A stretch of DNA of 64,000 bases, from NCBI GenBank assembly GCA_000471925.1, contig CP006668.1:1612001-1676000 (forward strand), read 5' to 3'. Below are positions 9,030 through 17,528 of this stretch, piece by piece (within the stretch, counting starts at the first letter, position 1; each line of letters starts with the position of its first letter). The position numbers and the translations under genes were made by a program. The stretch comes from Ralstonia pickettii DTP0602 (GTDB taxonomy: Bacteria > Pseudomonadota > Gammaproteobacteria > Burkholderiales > Burkholderiaceae). The notes below the pieces were generated by a model. It ran no database searches. It was not told where the DNA came from and saw nothing but the letters and a program-made list of their open reading frames with translations.

Positions 9030-9853
9030 AACGCAAGCTTTCGCTGCTCGGTACCGCCGCGGTGACCCTGGCGGCCGTTGCCGCCGCGGCGCTGACCGCC
9101 TGGCAGCTGTGGCGGTACTACACCGAAGCCCCCTGGACGCGCGACGGCCATGTGCGCGCGGACGTGGTCCAGGTGGCCCCGGACGTCTCCGGCCTGGTCA
9201 CGGCCGTGCTCATCGGCGACAACGCCCGGGTGCAACGCGGCCAGGTCCTGTTCGTGGTCGACCAGGACCGCTTCACCCTGGCATTGAGGCAGGCGCAGGC
9301 TTTGGCGGCATCCACGCGCGCCGCGCTGGTCCAGGCCCGGCGCACCCGGGCGGGCGCCGCCGACACCGTGGCAGCCGCCCTGGCGCGCGTGGAAGAAGCC
9401 GACGCAGCAGTGGAAGTGGCAAGGCTCAACCTGGCCCGCTGCCGCGTGGCCAGCCCGGTGGACGGCTACGTCAGCGACCGCCTGCCGCGGGCGGGCGACT
9501 TTGCCACCCGCGGCAAGCCCGCCTTGTCGGTCGTGGCCAGCGGCTCGCAGTACGTGGAGGGCTATTTCGAGGAGACCAAGCTGCCCGCGATTCGCGTCGG
9601 CAGCGCTGCCGAAGTGCACATCATTGGCCAGCGCGCGCCCCTGCGCGGGCATGTGCAGAGCATTGCGCCCGGCATCGAGGACCAGGACCGCAGCAGCGGG
9701 CCGAACCTGCTTCCCAGCGTCAGTCCGACCTTCAACTGGGTACGCCTGGCGCAGCGCATACCGGTGCGCATCGCGCTGGACCAGGTGCCGCCCGGGGTAC
9801 AACTGATCGTCGGCCAGACCGCCTCGGTCCGCATCCGGGAGCCGCGCGAATGA
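9026..9853 (+). CDS. HlyD-family membrane fusion protein (AaeA-like)
   Basis: 275-residue periplasmic adaptor anchored by one N-terminal helix (about 5-27). The start of the lipoyl/barrel-sandwich domain is visible in WTRDGHVRADVVQVAPDVSG, followed by a short alpha-helical hairpin (about 85-135) and a beta-barrel region containing the VASGSQYVEGYFEETKLP stretch. Proteins of this type link FUSC pumps to an outer-membrane channel. It is coupled by a four-base overlap to the DUF1656 gene. No outer-membrane factor gene is present nearby, so TolC-like function must come from elsewhere. Confidence 0.9.
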   Translation: MKRKLSLLGTAAVTLAAVAAAALTAWQLWRYYTEAPWTRDGHVRADVVQVAPDVSGLVTAVLIGDNARVQRGQVLFVVDQDRFTLALRQAQALAASTRAALVQARRTRAGAADTVAAALARVEEADAAVEVARLNLARCRVASPVDGYVSDRLPRAGDFATRGKPALSVVASGSQYVEGYFEETKLPAIRVGSAAEVHIIGQRAPLRGHVQSIAPGIEDQDRSSGPNLLPSVSPTFNWVRLAQRIPVRIALDQVPPGVQLIVGQTASVRIREPRE

Positions 9854-9906
9854 GGCAGCGCCTGCACCGCCCGAACTGTTCTGCTGCCAGTTCCGCCAAT
9901 TTGTGC

Positions 9907-9921
9907 GCCTGCCGGGCAGGC
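9907..9921 (+). terminator. Small GC hairpin after the efflux operon
   Basis: GCCTGC at 9907-9912 and GCAGGC at 9916-9921 pair around CGG, 54 bp after the adaptor gene and 83 bp before moaA. No T-run follows. It may be a weak terminator or a leader structure of moaA. Confidence 0.3.
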
Positions 9922-10003
9922 ATCCGTCCCTACCATGGACGCCATGGCAGGGGCACCCGGCTGCCGCGCCCCGCCTCCACGCCATTGTCCAGGGAGATTC
10001 GCC

Positions 10004-11113
10004 ATGCAAGCCGCGCTTGTGCAAGAAGTGCCCGCCGCCTCCGGCCCCCACAGCCTTGAGGCGCTCGTACCGGACCAGGCATCGGCCGCATGCCGGGACC
10101 AGTTGGGCCGTCCGCTGCGCGACCTGCGGCTCTCCGTGATCGACCAGTGCAACTTCCGCTGCACCTACTGCATGCCCAAGGAACGCTTCGGGCGCGACTA
10201 TCCGTTCCTGTCGCCCCAGCAACGCCTGTCTGATACGGAGCTGCTCGGGATCGTGCGCGCCTTTGTCAGCCTTGGCGTGCAGAAGGTGCGCCTGACCGGC
10301 GGCGAGCCGCTGCTGCGCAAGGGTATCGAGTCGCTGGTCAAAGGCATTGCCGCCATGCGCACCCTCGACGGCGGCCAGGTGGAGGTGGCCATGACCACCA
10401 ATGGCAGCCTGCTCGCCCGCAAGGCCCGCTCGCTGCGGGACGCGGGCCTCGGCCGGGTCACGGTGAGCCTGGACAGCCTGGACGACGGCATCTTCCGCTC
10501 CATGAACGACGTGGAGTTCCCGGTCAGGCGCGTGCTGGAGGGGATCGAGGCGGCGTGCGCGGCGGGGCTGGCGCCGGTCAAGGTCAACTGCGTGGTCGAG
10601 CGCGGCACCAATGACGCGCAGGTGCTGGCGCTGGTCGAACACTTCCGCGGCAGCGGCGTCACGCTGCGCTTCATCGAATACATGGATGTGGAAGGTCCGA
10701 GCGCGTGGTCACAGTCACGCGTGGTCCCCTCCGAAGAGATCCGCGGCATGGTCGAGCGCGCGCATGCGCTGGTGCCGATAGCCCGGCGGGACGGCGAGAC
10801 CTCCAGCAACTATGCGCTGGCGGACGGCAGCCTGAAGCTCGGCTTTATCTCCAGCGTGTCGCACCCCTTCTGCGGCGATTGCACGCGCGCGCGCGTTTCG
10901 GTCGACGGCCGGCTCCACCTGTGCCTGTTCGCCACGCGTTCCGTCGACCTGCGCCGGCACCTGTCTGCCGCCCGTCCGGCCGAAGCCGTGGCCGATGCAA
11001 TCCGGCAAGCGTGGCAGGCTCGCAGCGACCGCTATTCCGAGCTGCGCGCGACCCGCGTGGCCAGCGGCAAGCGGCAGTACCCCACGGTGCGCATGTCGCT
11101 GGTGGGCGGCTGA
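10004..11113 (+). CDS. moaA: GTP 3',8-cyclase (molybdenum cofactor biosynthesis, MoaA)
   Basis: 369 residues. The radical-SAM cluster motif CxxxCxxC is at Cys49, Cys53 and Cys56 (CNFRCTYC), followed by a TGGEPLLRKG SAM-binding segment. The C-terminal second 4Fe-4S cluster motif appears as CGDCTRARVSVDG with a further Cys in LHLCLFA. The protein ends in Gly-Gly (SLVGG), as MoaA should. It converts GTP to the precursor of cyclic pyranopterin. The ATG at 10004 follows an AGGGAG site. It carries an ~35-residue N-terminal extension before the conserved core. Other molybdenum-enzyme genes (fdhD, an FdhF-like enzyme, a PaoABC system) lie in the same window. Confidence 0.95.
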   Translation: MQAALVQEVPAASGPHSLEALVPDQASAACRDQLGRPLRDLRLSVIDQCNFRCTYCMPKERFGRDYPFLSPQQRLSDTELLGIVRAFVSLGVQKVRLTGGEPLLRKGIESLVKGIAAMRTLDGGQVEVAMTTNGSLLARKARSLRDAGLGRVTVSLDSLDDGIFRSMNDVEFPVRRVLEGIEAACAAGLAPVKVNCVVERGTNDAQVLALVEHFRGSGVTLRFIEYMDVEGPSAWSQSRVVPSEEIRGMVERAHALVPIARRDGETSSNYALADGSLKLGFISSVSHPFCGDCTRARVSVDGRLHLCLFATRSVDLRRHLSAARPAEAVADAIRQAWQARSDRYSELRATRVASGKRQYPTVRMSLVGG

Positions 11114-11131
11114 GCCGCCGGGGCGCAGGTC

Positions 11132-11398
11132 TCAGGCTGTATCCGGGAAAACTTGCGCGGCAAGCTCCGCACCGGCTTGCGACAGGCTGGCGTGGCCGCG
11201 GCCTTCCTCGTCGGTCTCAAAGTCGGCCAGTCCGGCGGCCTGGAGCTGCGTCAGCACGCGCCGCAGCACGCTCATCGGCAGTTGCGCCCGTTTGGCGATC
11301 TTGGCGAGCGACCATGGGCTGGCGCCGCCCTCGCGGCCGGCCTGGCACAGGACCTGGAGGACTGCGAGGATGGCGGGATCGATATCAGTGTCTTGCAT
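11132..11398 (-). CDS. Small winged-helix (MarR-like) DNA-binding protein
   Basis: 88 residues from the ATG at 11398; the segment from about 5 to 75 forms a predicted helix-turn-helix (SLAKIAKRAQLPMSVLRRVLTQLQAAGL) followed by a short wing-like Asp/Glu-Gly stretch. This resembles the DNA-binding core of MarR/ArsR-type regulators without a separate effector domain. The start overlaps the end of the MocR-type gene by 14 bp, so the two are cotranscribed. The gene is convergent with moaA. Target unknown. Confidence 0.7.
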   Translation of the reverse strand: MQDTDIDPAILAVLQVLCQAGREGGASPWSLAKIAKRAQLPMSVLRRVLTQLQAAGLADFETDEEGRGHASLSQAGAELAAQVFPDTA

Positions 11399-12845
11399 GG
11401 TCCTGGTTGTCCTCATCCGACTGGCGGCCGCGCGCAAGCAGGTGCTGGGCGATCTTGCCCAGCGTGTGCACGGCGGACTCGATGTCTTGCGACCACTCCC
11501 CGCTGTAGTTCAGCCGGATGCAGTTGCTGTAAGTGGCGCCGGGCGCGAACATATGCCCCGGTGCAACGGTGATGCGATGCTCCAGCGCGGCGTGGTACAT
11601 CTCCATGGCATCGATGCCCTCCGGCAACTGCACCCACAGTACATAGCCCCCCGCAGGCCGCGAGGTAGTGGTGCCCTCGGGGAAAAACCGGCGCACTGCA
11701 GCGGCCATGATGTTGGCCTGCTGAGCATAGTTCTTGCGCACCCGCCTCAGGTGGAAGTCGTAGCCATCGTTCTTCAGGAACTCCGCGATCGCCAGTTGCG
11801 GGATCGCAGGCGTCGTCAGCGTATTGAGGAACTTGAGCCGTTCCACCGCTTCGCGGTAGCGGCCCGGCAGCGCCCAGCCGATCCGGTAGGCATTGGTCAG
11901 CGTCTTGGAGAAAGAAGCGCAATGCAGCACGATGCTGGCCGTGTCGTAGGCCTTCAGCGAGCTGGGATGGGCCTCGCCATAGTAGAGCTCGCCGTAGACG
12001 TCGTTCTCGATGACCGGGATATCCTTCCCGGTCAGCATGGCCACCAGGCTGCGCTTCTTGTCATCGGGCATCTGGAACCCGAGCGGGTTCTGGAAGTTGG
12101 GCATCACCATGCAGGCTTTCACGCCCTTCTCGTCGATCAGTCGCGCCAGCGCGTCGATATCGATCCCCTCCACCGGATCGGTCGCCACCTCGATGGCGCG
12201 CATGCCCAGGCGTTCGATCGCATGGAGCATCGCGTAAAAAGTCGGGGACTCCACCGCGATCGTGTCGCCCGGCCTGGCCACCGCCTGCAGGCAGAGGTTG
12301 ATGGCCTCGGTGGCACCGATCGTGACGATCACCTCGTTGGGATCGATGGCGTAGCCGTTCTCCAGATAGCGGCGCGAAATCTGCCGGATCAGCTCGGGGC
12401 TGCCGGGCGGCAGGTCGTCCAGCATGGTCCACTTGGCATAGCGGCGCGCGATATTGTTGGCGTACTGGTTGATGCGCTGCCAGGGAAACAACGAAGGGTC
12501 CGGATAGGGCGAACCGAGCGGTACGGCGTCATCGGAACGGATCGAGCGCAGCGTGGACAGGACCAGGGCGCTGACGTCCACCGCCGAAGGCTTGGCACTG
12601 GGCTTGGACGGCCGCAACTCGATCGCCGGCTCGCCCGGCCGCGCACGCACAAAGTACCCGGACTGTGGCCGGCTTTCGATAATGCCGCGGCTCTCCAGCA
12701 TGACATAGGCCCGGATCACCGTCGTGATGCTCATGCGGTGGTGCTGGCTTGTCTGCCGCACCGAGGGAATCCGCTCGCCGGGCAGCAGGACACCCTGTTG
12801 CACCAACGCCTCGATATCCGCAGCCAGTTTTTCATATAGCTTCAC
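11385..12845 (-). CDS. MocR/GntR-type PLP-dependent regulator or aminotransferase
   Basis: 486 residues with the MocR layout: an N-terminal GntR winged helix (about 1-70, PSVRQTSQHHRMSITTVIRA) fused to a fold-type I aminotransferase domain (about 100-470). The PLP lysine is Lys314 in SFSKTLTNAYRIGW; the family's GATEAINLCLQ and NPLG motifs (180-187, 253-256) are intact. Such proteins usually regulate a neighbouring metabolic gene in response to an amine or PLP. The only coupled gene is the small winged-helix protein; the nearby fdhD/moeA remnant is upstream on the same strand. Its target is unclear. Confidence 0.9.
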   Translation of the reverse strand: MKLYEKLAADIEALVQQGVLLPGERIPSVRQTSQHHRMSITTVIRAYVMLESRGIIESRPQSGYFVRARPGEPAIELRPSKPSAKPSAVDVSALVLSTLRSIRSDDAVPLGSPYPDPSLFPWQRINQYANNIARRYAKWTMLDDLPPGSPELIRQISRRYLENGYAIDPNEVIVTIGATEAINLCLQAVARPGDTIAVESPTFYAMLHAIERLGMRAIEVATDPVEGIDIDALARLIDEKGVKACMVMPNFQNPLGFQMPDDKKRSLVAMLTGKDIPVIENDVYGELYYGEAHPSSLKAYDTASIVLHCASFSKTLTNAYRIGWALPGRYREAVERLKFLNTLTTPAIPQLAIAEFLKNDGYDFHLRRVRKNYAQQANIMAAAVRRFFPEGTTTSRPAGGYVLWVQLPEGIDAMEMYHAALEHRITVAPGHMFAPGATYSNCIRLNYSGEWSQDIESAVHTLGKIAQHLLARGRQSDEDNQDHARH

Positions 12846-12911
12846 GCCGCGCCCCCCTTGCCTGCCGTTTCCCTTCCGCCCGCGCCGGGGCTGCCCTCCA
12901 GCGGGCTGCCG

Positions 12912-13088
12912 TCAGCTGCGCCAACGATGGGAATCATAGTATGGCTGCGGCACATGATGGAGTTGCCCGGCGCTGTGCGGCCCCACGCGCACAAAGCCGC
13001 TGGAGCGGACCGCGTAGCCATCGGTGGCGCTGCGGTCCGCCGCCTGCGTGTCGATGACCGCGGCGAGCGCCTCGTCGAAGCTCAGCAT
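12912..13088 (-). pseudogene. moeA: Decayed moeA (molybdopterin molybdotransferase) remnant
   Basis: A 58-codon reading frame begins with MLSFDEALAAVID, the usual MoeA start. It then jumps to DRSATDGYAVRSSG, which matches the MoeA segment containing the SAMDGYAVR motif. The ~30 residues that normally lie between, and the ~350 that follow, are missing, and the frame ends in unrelated sequence. Full-length MoeA is about 400 residues. The ATG overlaps the fdhD stop by seven bases, so the ancestral order fdhD-moeA was translationally coupled. A functional MoeA must be encoded elsewhere if the molybdoenzymes here work. The identity of the remnant is inferred from these two motifs and the context. 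Confidence 0.65.
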
Positions 13089-13954
13089 GCGGCGCCGCCC
13101 TCAGGAGCGCCCGGGGATTGCGCATCGTTGCCGACGCCCAATGCGGCGCCGGTATAGTCGACATAGCCGTCCTTGCGGCAGAAGCTGAGCAGGTGCAGGC
13201 CGGCCTGCTCCGCGATCCGGATCGCCAGCGAGGTCGGCGCCGAGATCGTGGCGAGCATCTGGATATTCATGCGTGCCGCCTTGCGTACCAGTTCATAGCT
13301 GGCGCGACTGGACAGCAGCACGAAGCCGTCGTCCATCGCCACGCGCTGCATCGCCAGGTGGCCGATCAGCTTGTCCAGGCCGTTGTGCCGGCCGACATCC
13401 TCGAAGACATGCAGGATCTCGCCGCGCGCATTGCACCAGGCCGCGGCGTGGACGCCACCGGTGGCCCGCATCAGCCGCTGGTGCGACGGCAGCGCCGCGA
13501 CGGCGCGCTCGATCAGTTCGCGCGACGGCGTCAGCCGCTTTGCCGGCAAGGGCATGCGCGCGGGCTCCAGGTCGAGCAGCTCGATGCTTTCGATGCCGCA
13601 GACGCCGCAGCCGGTGCGGCCCGCCAGCGCGCGCCGGCGTGACTTCATGGCGGCAAAGGCATGCTCGCTGATCTGCAGTTGCACTTCGGCGCTGTGCCGG
13701 TGCACGCGCACGTCGACGTCATAGATCTGTGCGTTACGGCTGACGATGCCCTCGGTCAGCGAAAAACCGACCGCGAACGCCTCCAGGTCCAGCGGCGTTG
13801 CCATCATCACGGCGTGTGAGATGCCGTTGTACACCAGGGCGACCGGGAGTTCTTCCGCCACGTTGTCGGTGGCCTGCCGCGCCGCGCTGTCCTTGTGCCG
13901 CACGATGCTGCGCGCTTCATAGCCTGGGTGTTCGATCAATTCGGTGCAATGCAT
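13082..13954 (-). CDS. fdhD: Formate dehydrogenase accessory sulfurtransferase FdhD
   Basis: 290 residues with the FdhD core. Cys116 and Cys119 in the CGVCG loop are the sulfur-transfer cysteines; GFSLTEGIV (63-71) and the FEDVGRHNGLDKLIG and LLSSRASYELVRKAA motifs are also present. FdhD takes sulfur from IscS and passes it to the molybdenum of formate dehydrogenase-type enzymes. It follows the FdhF-like gene on the same strand after 108 bp. A moeA remnant is fused in translational coupling to its 3' end. Confidence 0.94.
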   Translation of the reverse strand: MHCTELIEHPGYEARSIVRHKDSAARQATDNVAEELPVALVYNGISHAVMMATPLDLEAFAVGFSLTEGIVSRNAQIYDVDVRVHRHSAEVQLQISEHAFAAMKSRRRALAGRTGCGVCGIESIELLDLEPARMPLPAKRLTPSRELIERAVAALPSHQRLMRATGGVHAAAWCNARGEILHVFEDVGRHNGLDKLIGHLAMQRVAMDDGFVLLSSRASYELVRKAARMNIQMLATISAPTSLAIRIAEQAGLHLLSFCRKDGYVDYTGAALGVGNDAQSPGAPEGGAAC

Positions 13955-14062
13955 GGAAATCTCGCGAAGGTTGATGGCACACCGGCTCGGGGAGCGCGCA
14001 CCAGGCCCTGGCCCGGCCGGGCGCCGGGCTTTCTGTCCAAACTCATGGCTCTGTAGATGCGG

Positions 14063-16390
14063 TCAGGCCGCCGCCGCAGGTTGGCGACGGGACGGGGTCA
14101 GCAACACTGGTACCGACTTCGATGTAGGCGTGCCGCAGTCATCGCCAGTGCTTTCCAGCGGCACCAGCGGATTGGTTTCGGGGTAGTACGCCCCCAGGCA
14201 CCCTTGCGGAATATCGTATTCGACCAGCACGAAGTCCTCGACATGGCGTCGCACGCCGTCATCCCAGACACTGGTGATGTCCACGTGCTGCCCTGCCTTC
14301 AGGCCAAGCCGGGCCAGGTCGGCGGGATTGATGAAGACCACCCGGCGCAGGCCGAACACGCCGCGGTAGCGGTCGTCCAGGCCATAGATCGTGGTGTTGT
14401 ACTGGTCGTGCGAGCGCGTGGTCATCAGCACCATCAGCTTGTCGCCATACTGCTCGCGGGCACGGTGGATGGGGGTGTCCTTGTCGATGCGATTGACCAG
14501 GAACTGCGCCTTGCCCGACGGCGTTTGCCAGACGCGGTTGCGCGACGCGGGCGTCAGGTGGAAGCCTCCCGGAACGGCGACGCGCTCGTTGTAGTTGTCG
14601 AAGCCCTCGACGACCTGCTCGATGGCATCGCGAATGCGCGCATAGTCCTGCGCGTACCACAGCCAGTCGATCTTCTCCGAGCCGAGCGTGGCCGCGGCCA
14701 TGCGCGCGACAATGGCAATCTCCGACAGCAGTTGCGGCGACGCCGGCGCGTTCATGCCAAAGGAAATATGGACCATGCAGACCGAATCCTCGACGGTCAC
14801 GCCCTGCGGCACGCCGTCCTGCTGGTCGATCTCGGTGCGGCCCAGCGTGGGCAGGATCAGCGACGCCTTGCCGTGCACCAGGTGGCTGCGGTTGAGCTTG
14901 GTAGCGATGTTCACGGTCAGATCGCACTGGCGCAACGCCTCGAAGGTGCGGGGCGTGTCGGGCGTGGCGGTGGAGAAATTGCCGCCAAGGCCGATGAAGA
15001 CCTTGACCTTGCCCGCGAGCATCGCCGAGATGGTGTTGACCACGTCATACCCATGCTCGCGCGGCGGCTCGAAACCAAAGGCGGCCCCCAGGCGGTCCAG
15101 GAAGGCATCGTCCGGCTGCTCCTCGATGCCCACCGTGCGGTCGCCCTGCACGTTCGAATGCCCGCGCACCGGCAGCAGCCCGGCACCGGGGCGCCCGATG
15201 TTCCCGCGCATCATCATCAGGTTGGACAGGATCTGCACCGTCGGCACCGAATTCTTGTGTTGCGTCAGGCCCATGCCCCAGCATGCGATCACGCGCTTGC
15301 TCCTGGCGTAGACCTGGGTCAGTGCGTCGATATCCTCCTGCGATACGCCCGACTCCGCGATGATGTCCGTCCAGCTTTCCGCGCGCAGGTTTTCGACAAA
15401 GTCGCCGAAGCCGATGGTGTGCTCGCGTACGAAGTCGACGTCGATCAGGCGCGCGCGGCCGTGCCTTACCGCATCGTCGTCCAGCTCGACCAGGCGCTTG
15501 GCGATGCCCTTGATCAGCGCAAAATCGCCGCCCAGCGTGGGCTGCACGAACATCGAGGCGATCTTCGTGCTGGAACCGGTCAGCATCTCCACCGGGTGCT
15601 GCGGGCTGGTAAAACGTTCCACCCCGCGTTCGCGCAGCGGATTGATCGAAACGATGGTGGCACCGCGCCGCGCGCACTCGCGCAGTTCGCCCAGCATGCG
15701 CGGGTGGTTGGTCGCCGCGTTGTGGCCGAACAGCAGGATGGTGTCGGCATGCTCGAAGTCGTCCAGCACCACGGTCGCCTTGCCCACGCCTATCGTCAGT
15801 GGCAGGCCGCGGCTGGTAGCTTCGTGGCACATGTTCGAGCAGTCGGGGAAGTTGTTGGTGCCATAGGCACGCACGAACAGCTGGTAGAGGAACGCGGCCT
15901 CGTTGCTGGCACGTCCCGACGTGTAGAAGGCGGCCTGGTTCGGGTCCGGCAGTGCGCGCAGGTGGTGCCCGATCAGCGCAAAGGCCTCGTCCCAGGCGAT
16001 CGCGCGGTACTTGTCGGTCTGCGGGTCGTAGACCATGGGGTGCGTCAGCCGTCCGTGCTGCTCCAGCTCAAAATCCGTCTGCGCCATCAGCGACGTGACC
16101 GTGTGCTGCGCGAAGAATTCCGGCGTGACGCGCATGCTGGTGGCCTCGGCGGCCACGGCCTTGACGCCGTTCTCGCAGAACTCGAAGGTGGAGGCGTGCT
16201 GCCGGTCCGGCCACGCACAGCCGGGGCAGTCGAAGCCATCCGCCTGGTTCTGCTTGAACAGCATCTTGTACTTGCCACCGGCAACCTTCTCCTTGATCAG
16301 GTTGATGGCAACGTACTTCAGGGCACCCCAGCCGGCGGCGGGGTGAGTGTAGGGGGCGATGTGGCCTTTTTCAGGTGTCGGGGAGCTCAT
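14063..16390 (-). CDS. FdhF/YdeP-family molybdopterin oxidoreductase
   Basis: 775 residues starting at the ATG at 16390 (MSSPTPEKGH); the frame continues upstream but without family sequence. The N-terminus has CxxC at Cys55/Cys58 (FDCPGCAWPD) and FCENG around Cys72, as in the YdeP branch that lacks the full 4Fe-4S motif of true FdhF. Molybdopterin-guanine dinucleotide binding motifs follow, including YTSGRASNEAAFLYQLF, GVGKATVVLDDFEHAD and LPVRGHSNVQGDRT, with the C-terminal cofactor-binding domain at about 640-770. No selenocysteine codon is seen. The adjacent fdhD supports a formate-dehydrogenase-like role, but members of this family are poorly characterised and the substrate is not certain. 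Confidence 0.88.
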   Translation of the reverse strand: MSSPTPEKGHIAPYTHPAAGWGALKYVAINLIKEKVAGGKYKMLFKQNQADGFDCPGCAWPDRQHASTFEFCENGVKAVAAEATSMRVTPEFFAQHTVTSLMAQTDFELEQHGRLTHPMVYDPQTDKYRAIAWDEAFALIGHHLRALPDPNQAAFYTSGRASNEAAFLYQLFVRAYGTNNFPDCSNMCHEATSRGLPLTIGVGKATVVLDDFEHADTILLFGHNAATNHPRMLGELRECARRGATIVSINPLRERGVERFTSPQHPVEMLTGSSTKIASMFVQPTLGGDFALIKGIAKRLVELDDDAVRHGRARLIDVDFVREHTIGFGDFVENLRAESWTDIIAESGVSQEDIDALTQVYARSKRVIACWGMGLTQHKNSVPTVQILSNLMMMRGNIGRPGAGLLPVRGHSNVQGDRTVGIEEQPDDAFLDRLGAAFGFEPPREHGYDVVNTISAMLAGKVKVFIGLGGNFSTATPDTPRTFEALRQCDLTVNIATKLNRSHLVHGKASLILPTLGRTEIDQQDGVPQGVTVEDSVCMVHISFGMNAPASPQLLSEIAIVARMAAATLGSEKIDWLWYAQDYARIRDAIEQVVEGFDNYNERVAVPGGFHLTPASRNRVWQTPSGKAQFLVNRIDKDTPIHRAREQYGDKLMVLMTTRSHDQYNTTIYGLDDRYRGVFGLRRVVFINPADLARLGLKAGQHVDITSVWDDGVRRHVEDFVLVEYDIPQGCLGAYYPETNPLVPLESTGDDCGTPTSKSVPVLLTPSRRQPAAAA

Positions 16391-16761
16391 TGCGTGGTGT
16401 CCTGTAACCGCTGGAGCCGCGTCCGGCCCGGCCCGTGGGTTGGGTCTGGATGGTTGCGGTGACACCAGATTAGGGCTCCCGGGTGTGTCCGGGTACGTAC
16501 AAACTGCAGCCTGACCGGGGAGCACAGTCCCATTCGGGCCAGACGCCGCCTCGTTTGATGACCTTCGGTCTCGCCATTGAAAACTTTCCCGGAACGCCTC
16601 GGGTCGGGAGCCGGCCGGTTCTGCGCGCTGCATGGTGCGGAACGATTCGCCTTGGGCTGACACGAACCATGACAGGGCCGTGGAAATGTTGAGCCCGTCC
16701 GGCGGCGGCAAGCTCACATTCCCGGCCATTCACGGGGACTTTATCCTGCAGGAGGGCCGAT
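16391..16761. other. Divergent intergenic region without a recognisable gene
   Basis: 371 bp between the molybdopterin oxidoreductase (minus) and the DUF899 gene (plus). It must hold both promoters. I see no convincing coding frame, RNA or consensus promoter; an AGGAGG ribosome site for the DUF899 gene is at its right end. Confidence 0.5.
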
Positions 16762-17472
16762 ATGAACGCAACGGCAAAACTCATCCCGTCAACTGAACTG
16801 GCGCGAGGCAACCCCATCCGGTTGCCCAATGAAAGCGCGGAGTATCGCAAGGCGCGCAATGCGCTGCTTGCAGAGGAGATCGAGCTACGGCGCCACATTG
16901 AGCGCGTGGCCGAACAGCGCCGCAAGCTGCCCCCAGGCGGCGAGGTCACCAAACCCTACACCTTCCAGGGCGAACACGGGCCGGTCAAGCTTGCCGAGCT
17001 GTTTGGCGACAAGGACACGCTCGTCATCTACAGCTATATGTTCGGACCGCAGCGGGAACAGCCTTGCCCCATGTGCACGTCGATAATGGCATCGTGGGAT
17101 CACAAGGTTCCGGACATTGAGCAGCGCGTGGCGCTGGCGATGGTTGCTCGCTCGCCCATTGATCGTCTTATGGCGGCCAGGAAGGCGCGGGGCTGGACCA
17201 AGCTGAAGGTCTACGCGGACGTCGACGGCAATTTCACCCGCGACTATGTCAGTCGCGAGGATGCCGATGTCCCGGGTTACACGGTGTTTACGCGGCGGGA
17301 CGGCAAGATCCGCCATTTCTGGAGCGGTGAGATCTACGGCGTCCCGTCAGACCCCGGCCAGGACCCACGCGGCGCGCCGGATCTGGACCCGCTGTGGACC
17401 CTGCTGGACACCACGCCGGAAGGCCGCGGCACCGACTGGTATCCGGAGCTGGAATACCCGGGGAAGAATTAG
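16762..17472 (+). CDS. DUF899 family thioredoxin-like protein (first copy)
   Basis: 236 residues. After a helical N-terminus rich in Arg/Glu (about 20-60, RKARNALLAEEIELRRHIERVAEQRRKLPPGG in part) comes a thioredoxin-like fold with the DUF899 signature LVIYSYMFGPQREQPCPMCTSIM (about 88-110) and two cysteines in CPMC. The family is widespread but has no proven function; the CPMC motif suggests a redox role. A ribosome site GGAGGG precedes the ATG. A second DUF899 protein is encoded at 49127. Nearby genes do not indicate a partner. Confidence 0.85.
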   Translation: MNATAKLIPSTELARGNPIRLPNESAEYRKARNALLAEEIELRRHIERVAEQRRKLPPGGEVTKPYTFQGEHGPVKLAELFGDKDTLVIYSYMFGPQREQPCPMCTSIMASWDHKVPDIEQRVALAMVARSPIDRLMAARKARGWTKLKVYADVDGNFTRDYVSREDADVPGYTVFTRRDGKIRHFWSGEIYGVPSDPGQDPRGAPDLDPLWTLLDTTPEGRGTDWYPELEYPGKN

Positions 17473-17528
17473 CGTCTGCAACGTCGGCGGCGAGACGAAG
17501 TCAACGTAAGGGCCCCTCCCCTGCGCAG

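Noticed and set aside
9854..10003. Moco-sensing riboswitch in front of moaA
   Set aside because: Only a short 6-bp hairpin is visible, and the leader is too short and lacks the expected multi-stem layout.
14057..16462. An 800-codon open frame on the plus strand across the molybdopterin oxidoreductase
   Set aside because: It is the antisense image of the oxidoreductase; codon pattern is that of GC-rich shadow frames and the product has no recognisable domain.
16391..16729. N-terminal extension of the molybdopterin oxidoreductase
   Set aside because: The extra 113 residues have no family similarity and the ATG at 16390 starts the conserved protein.
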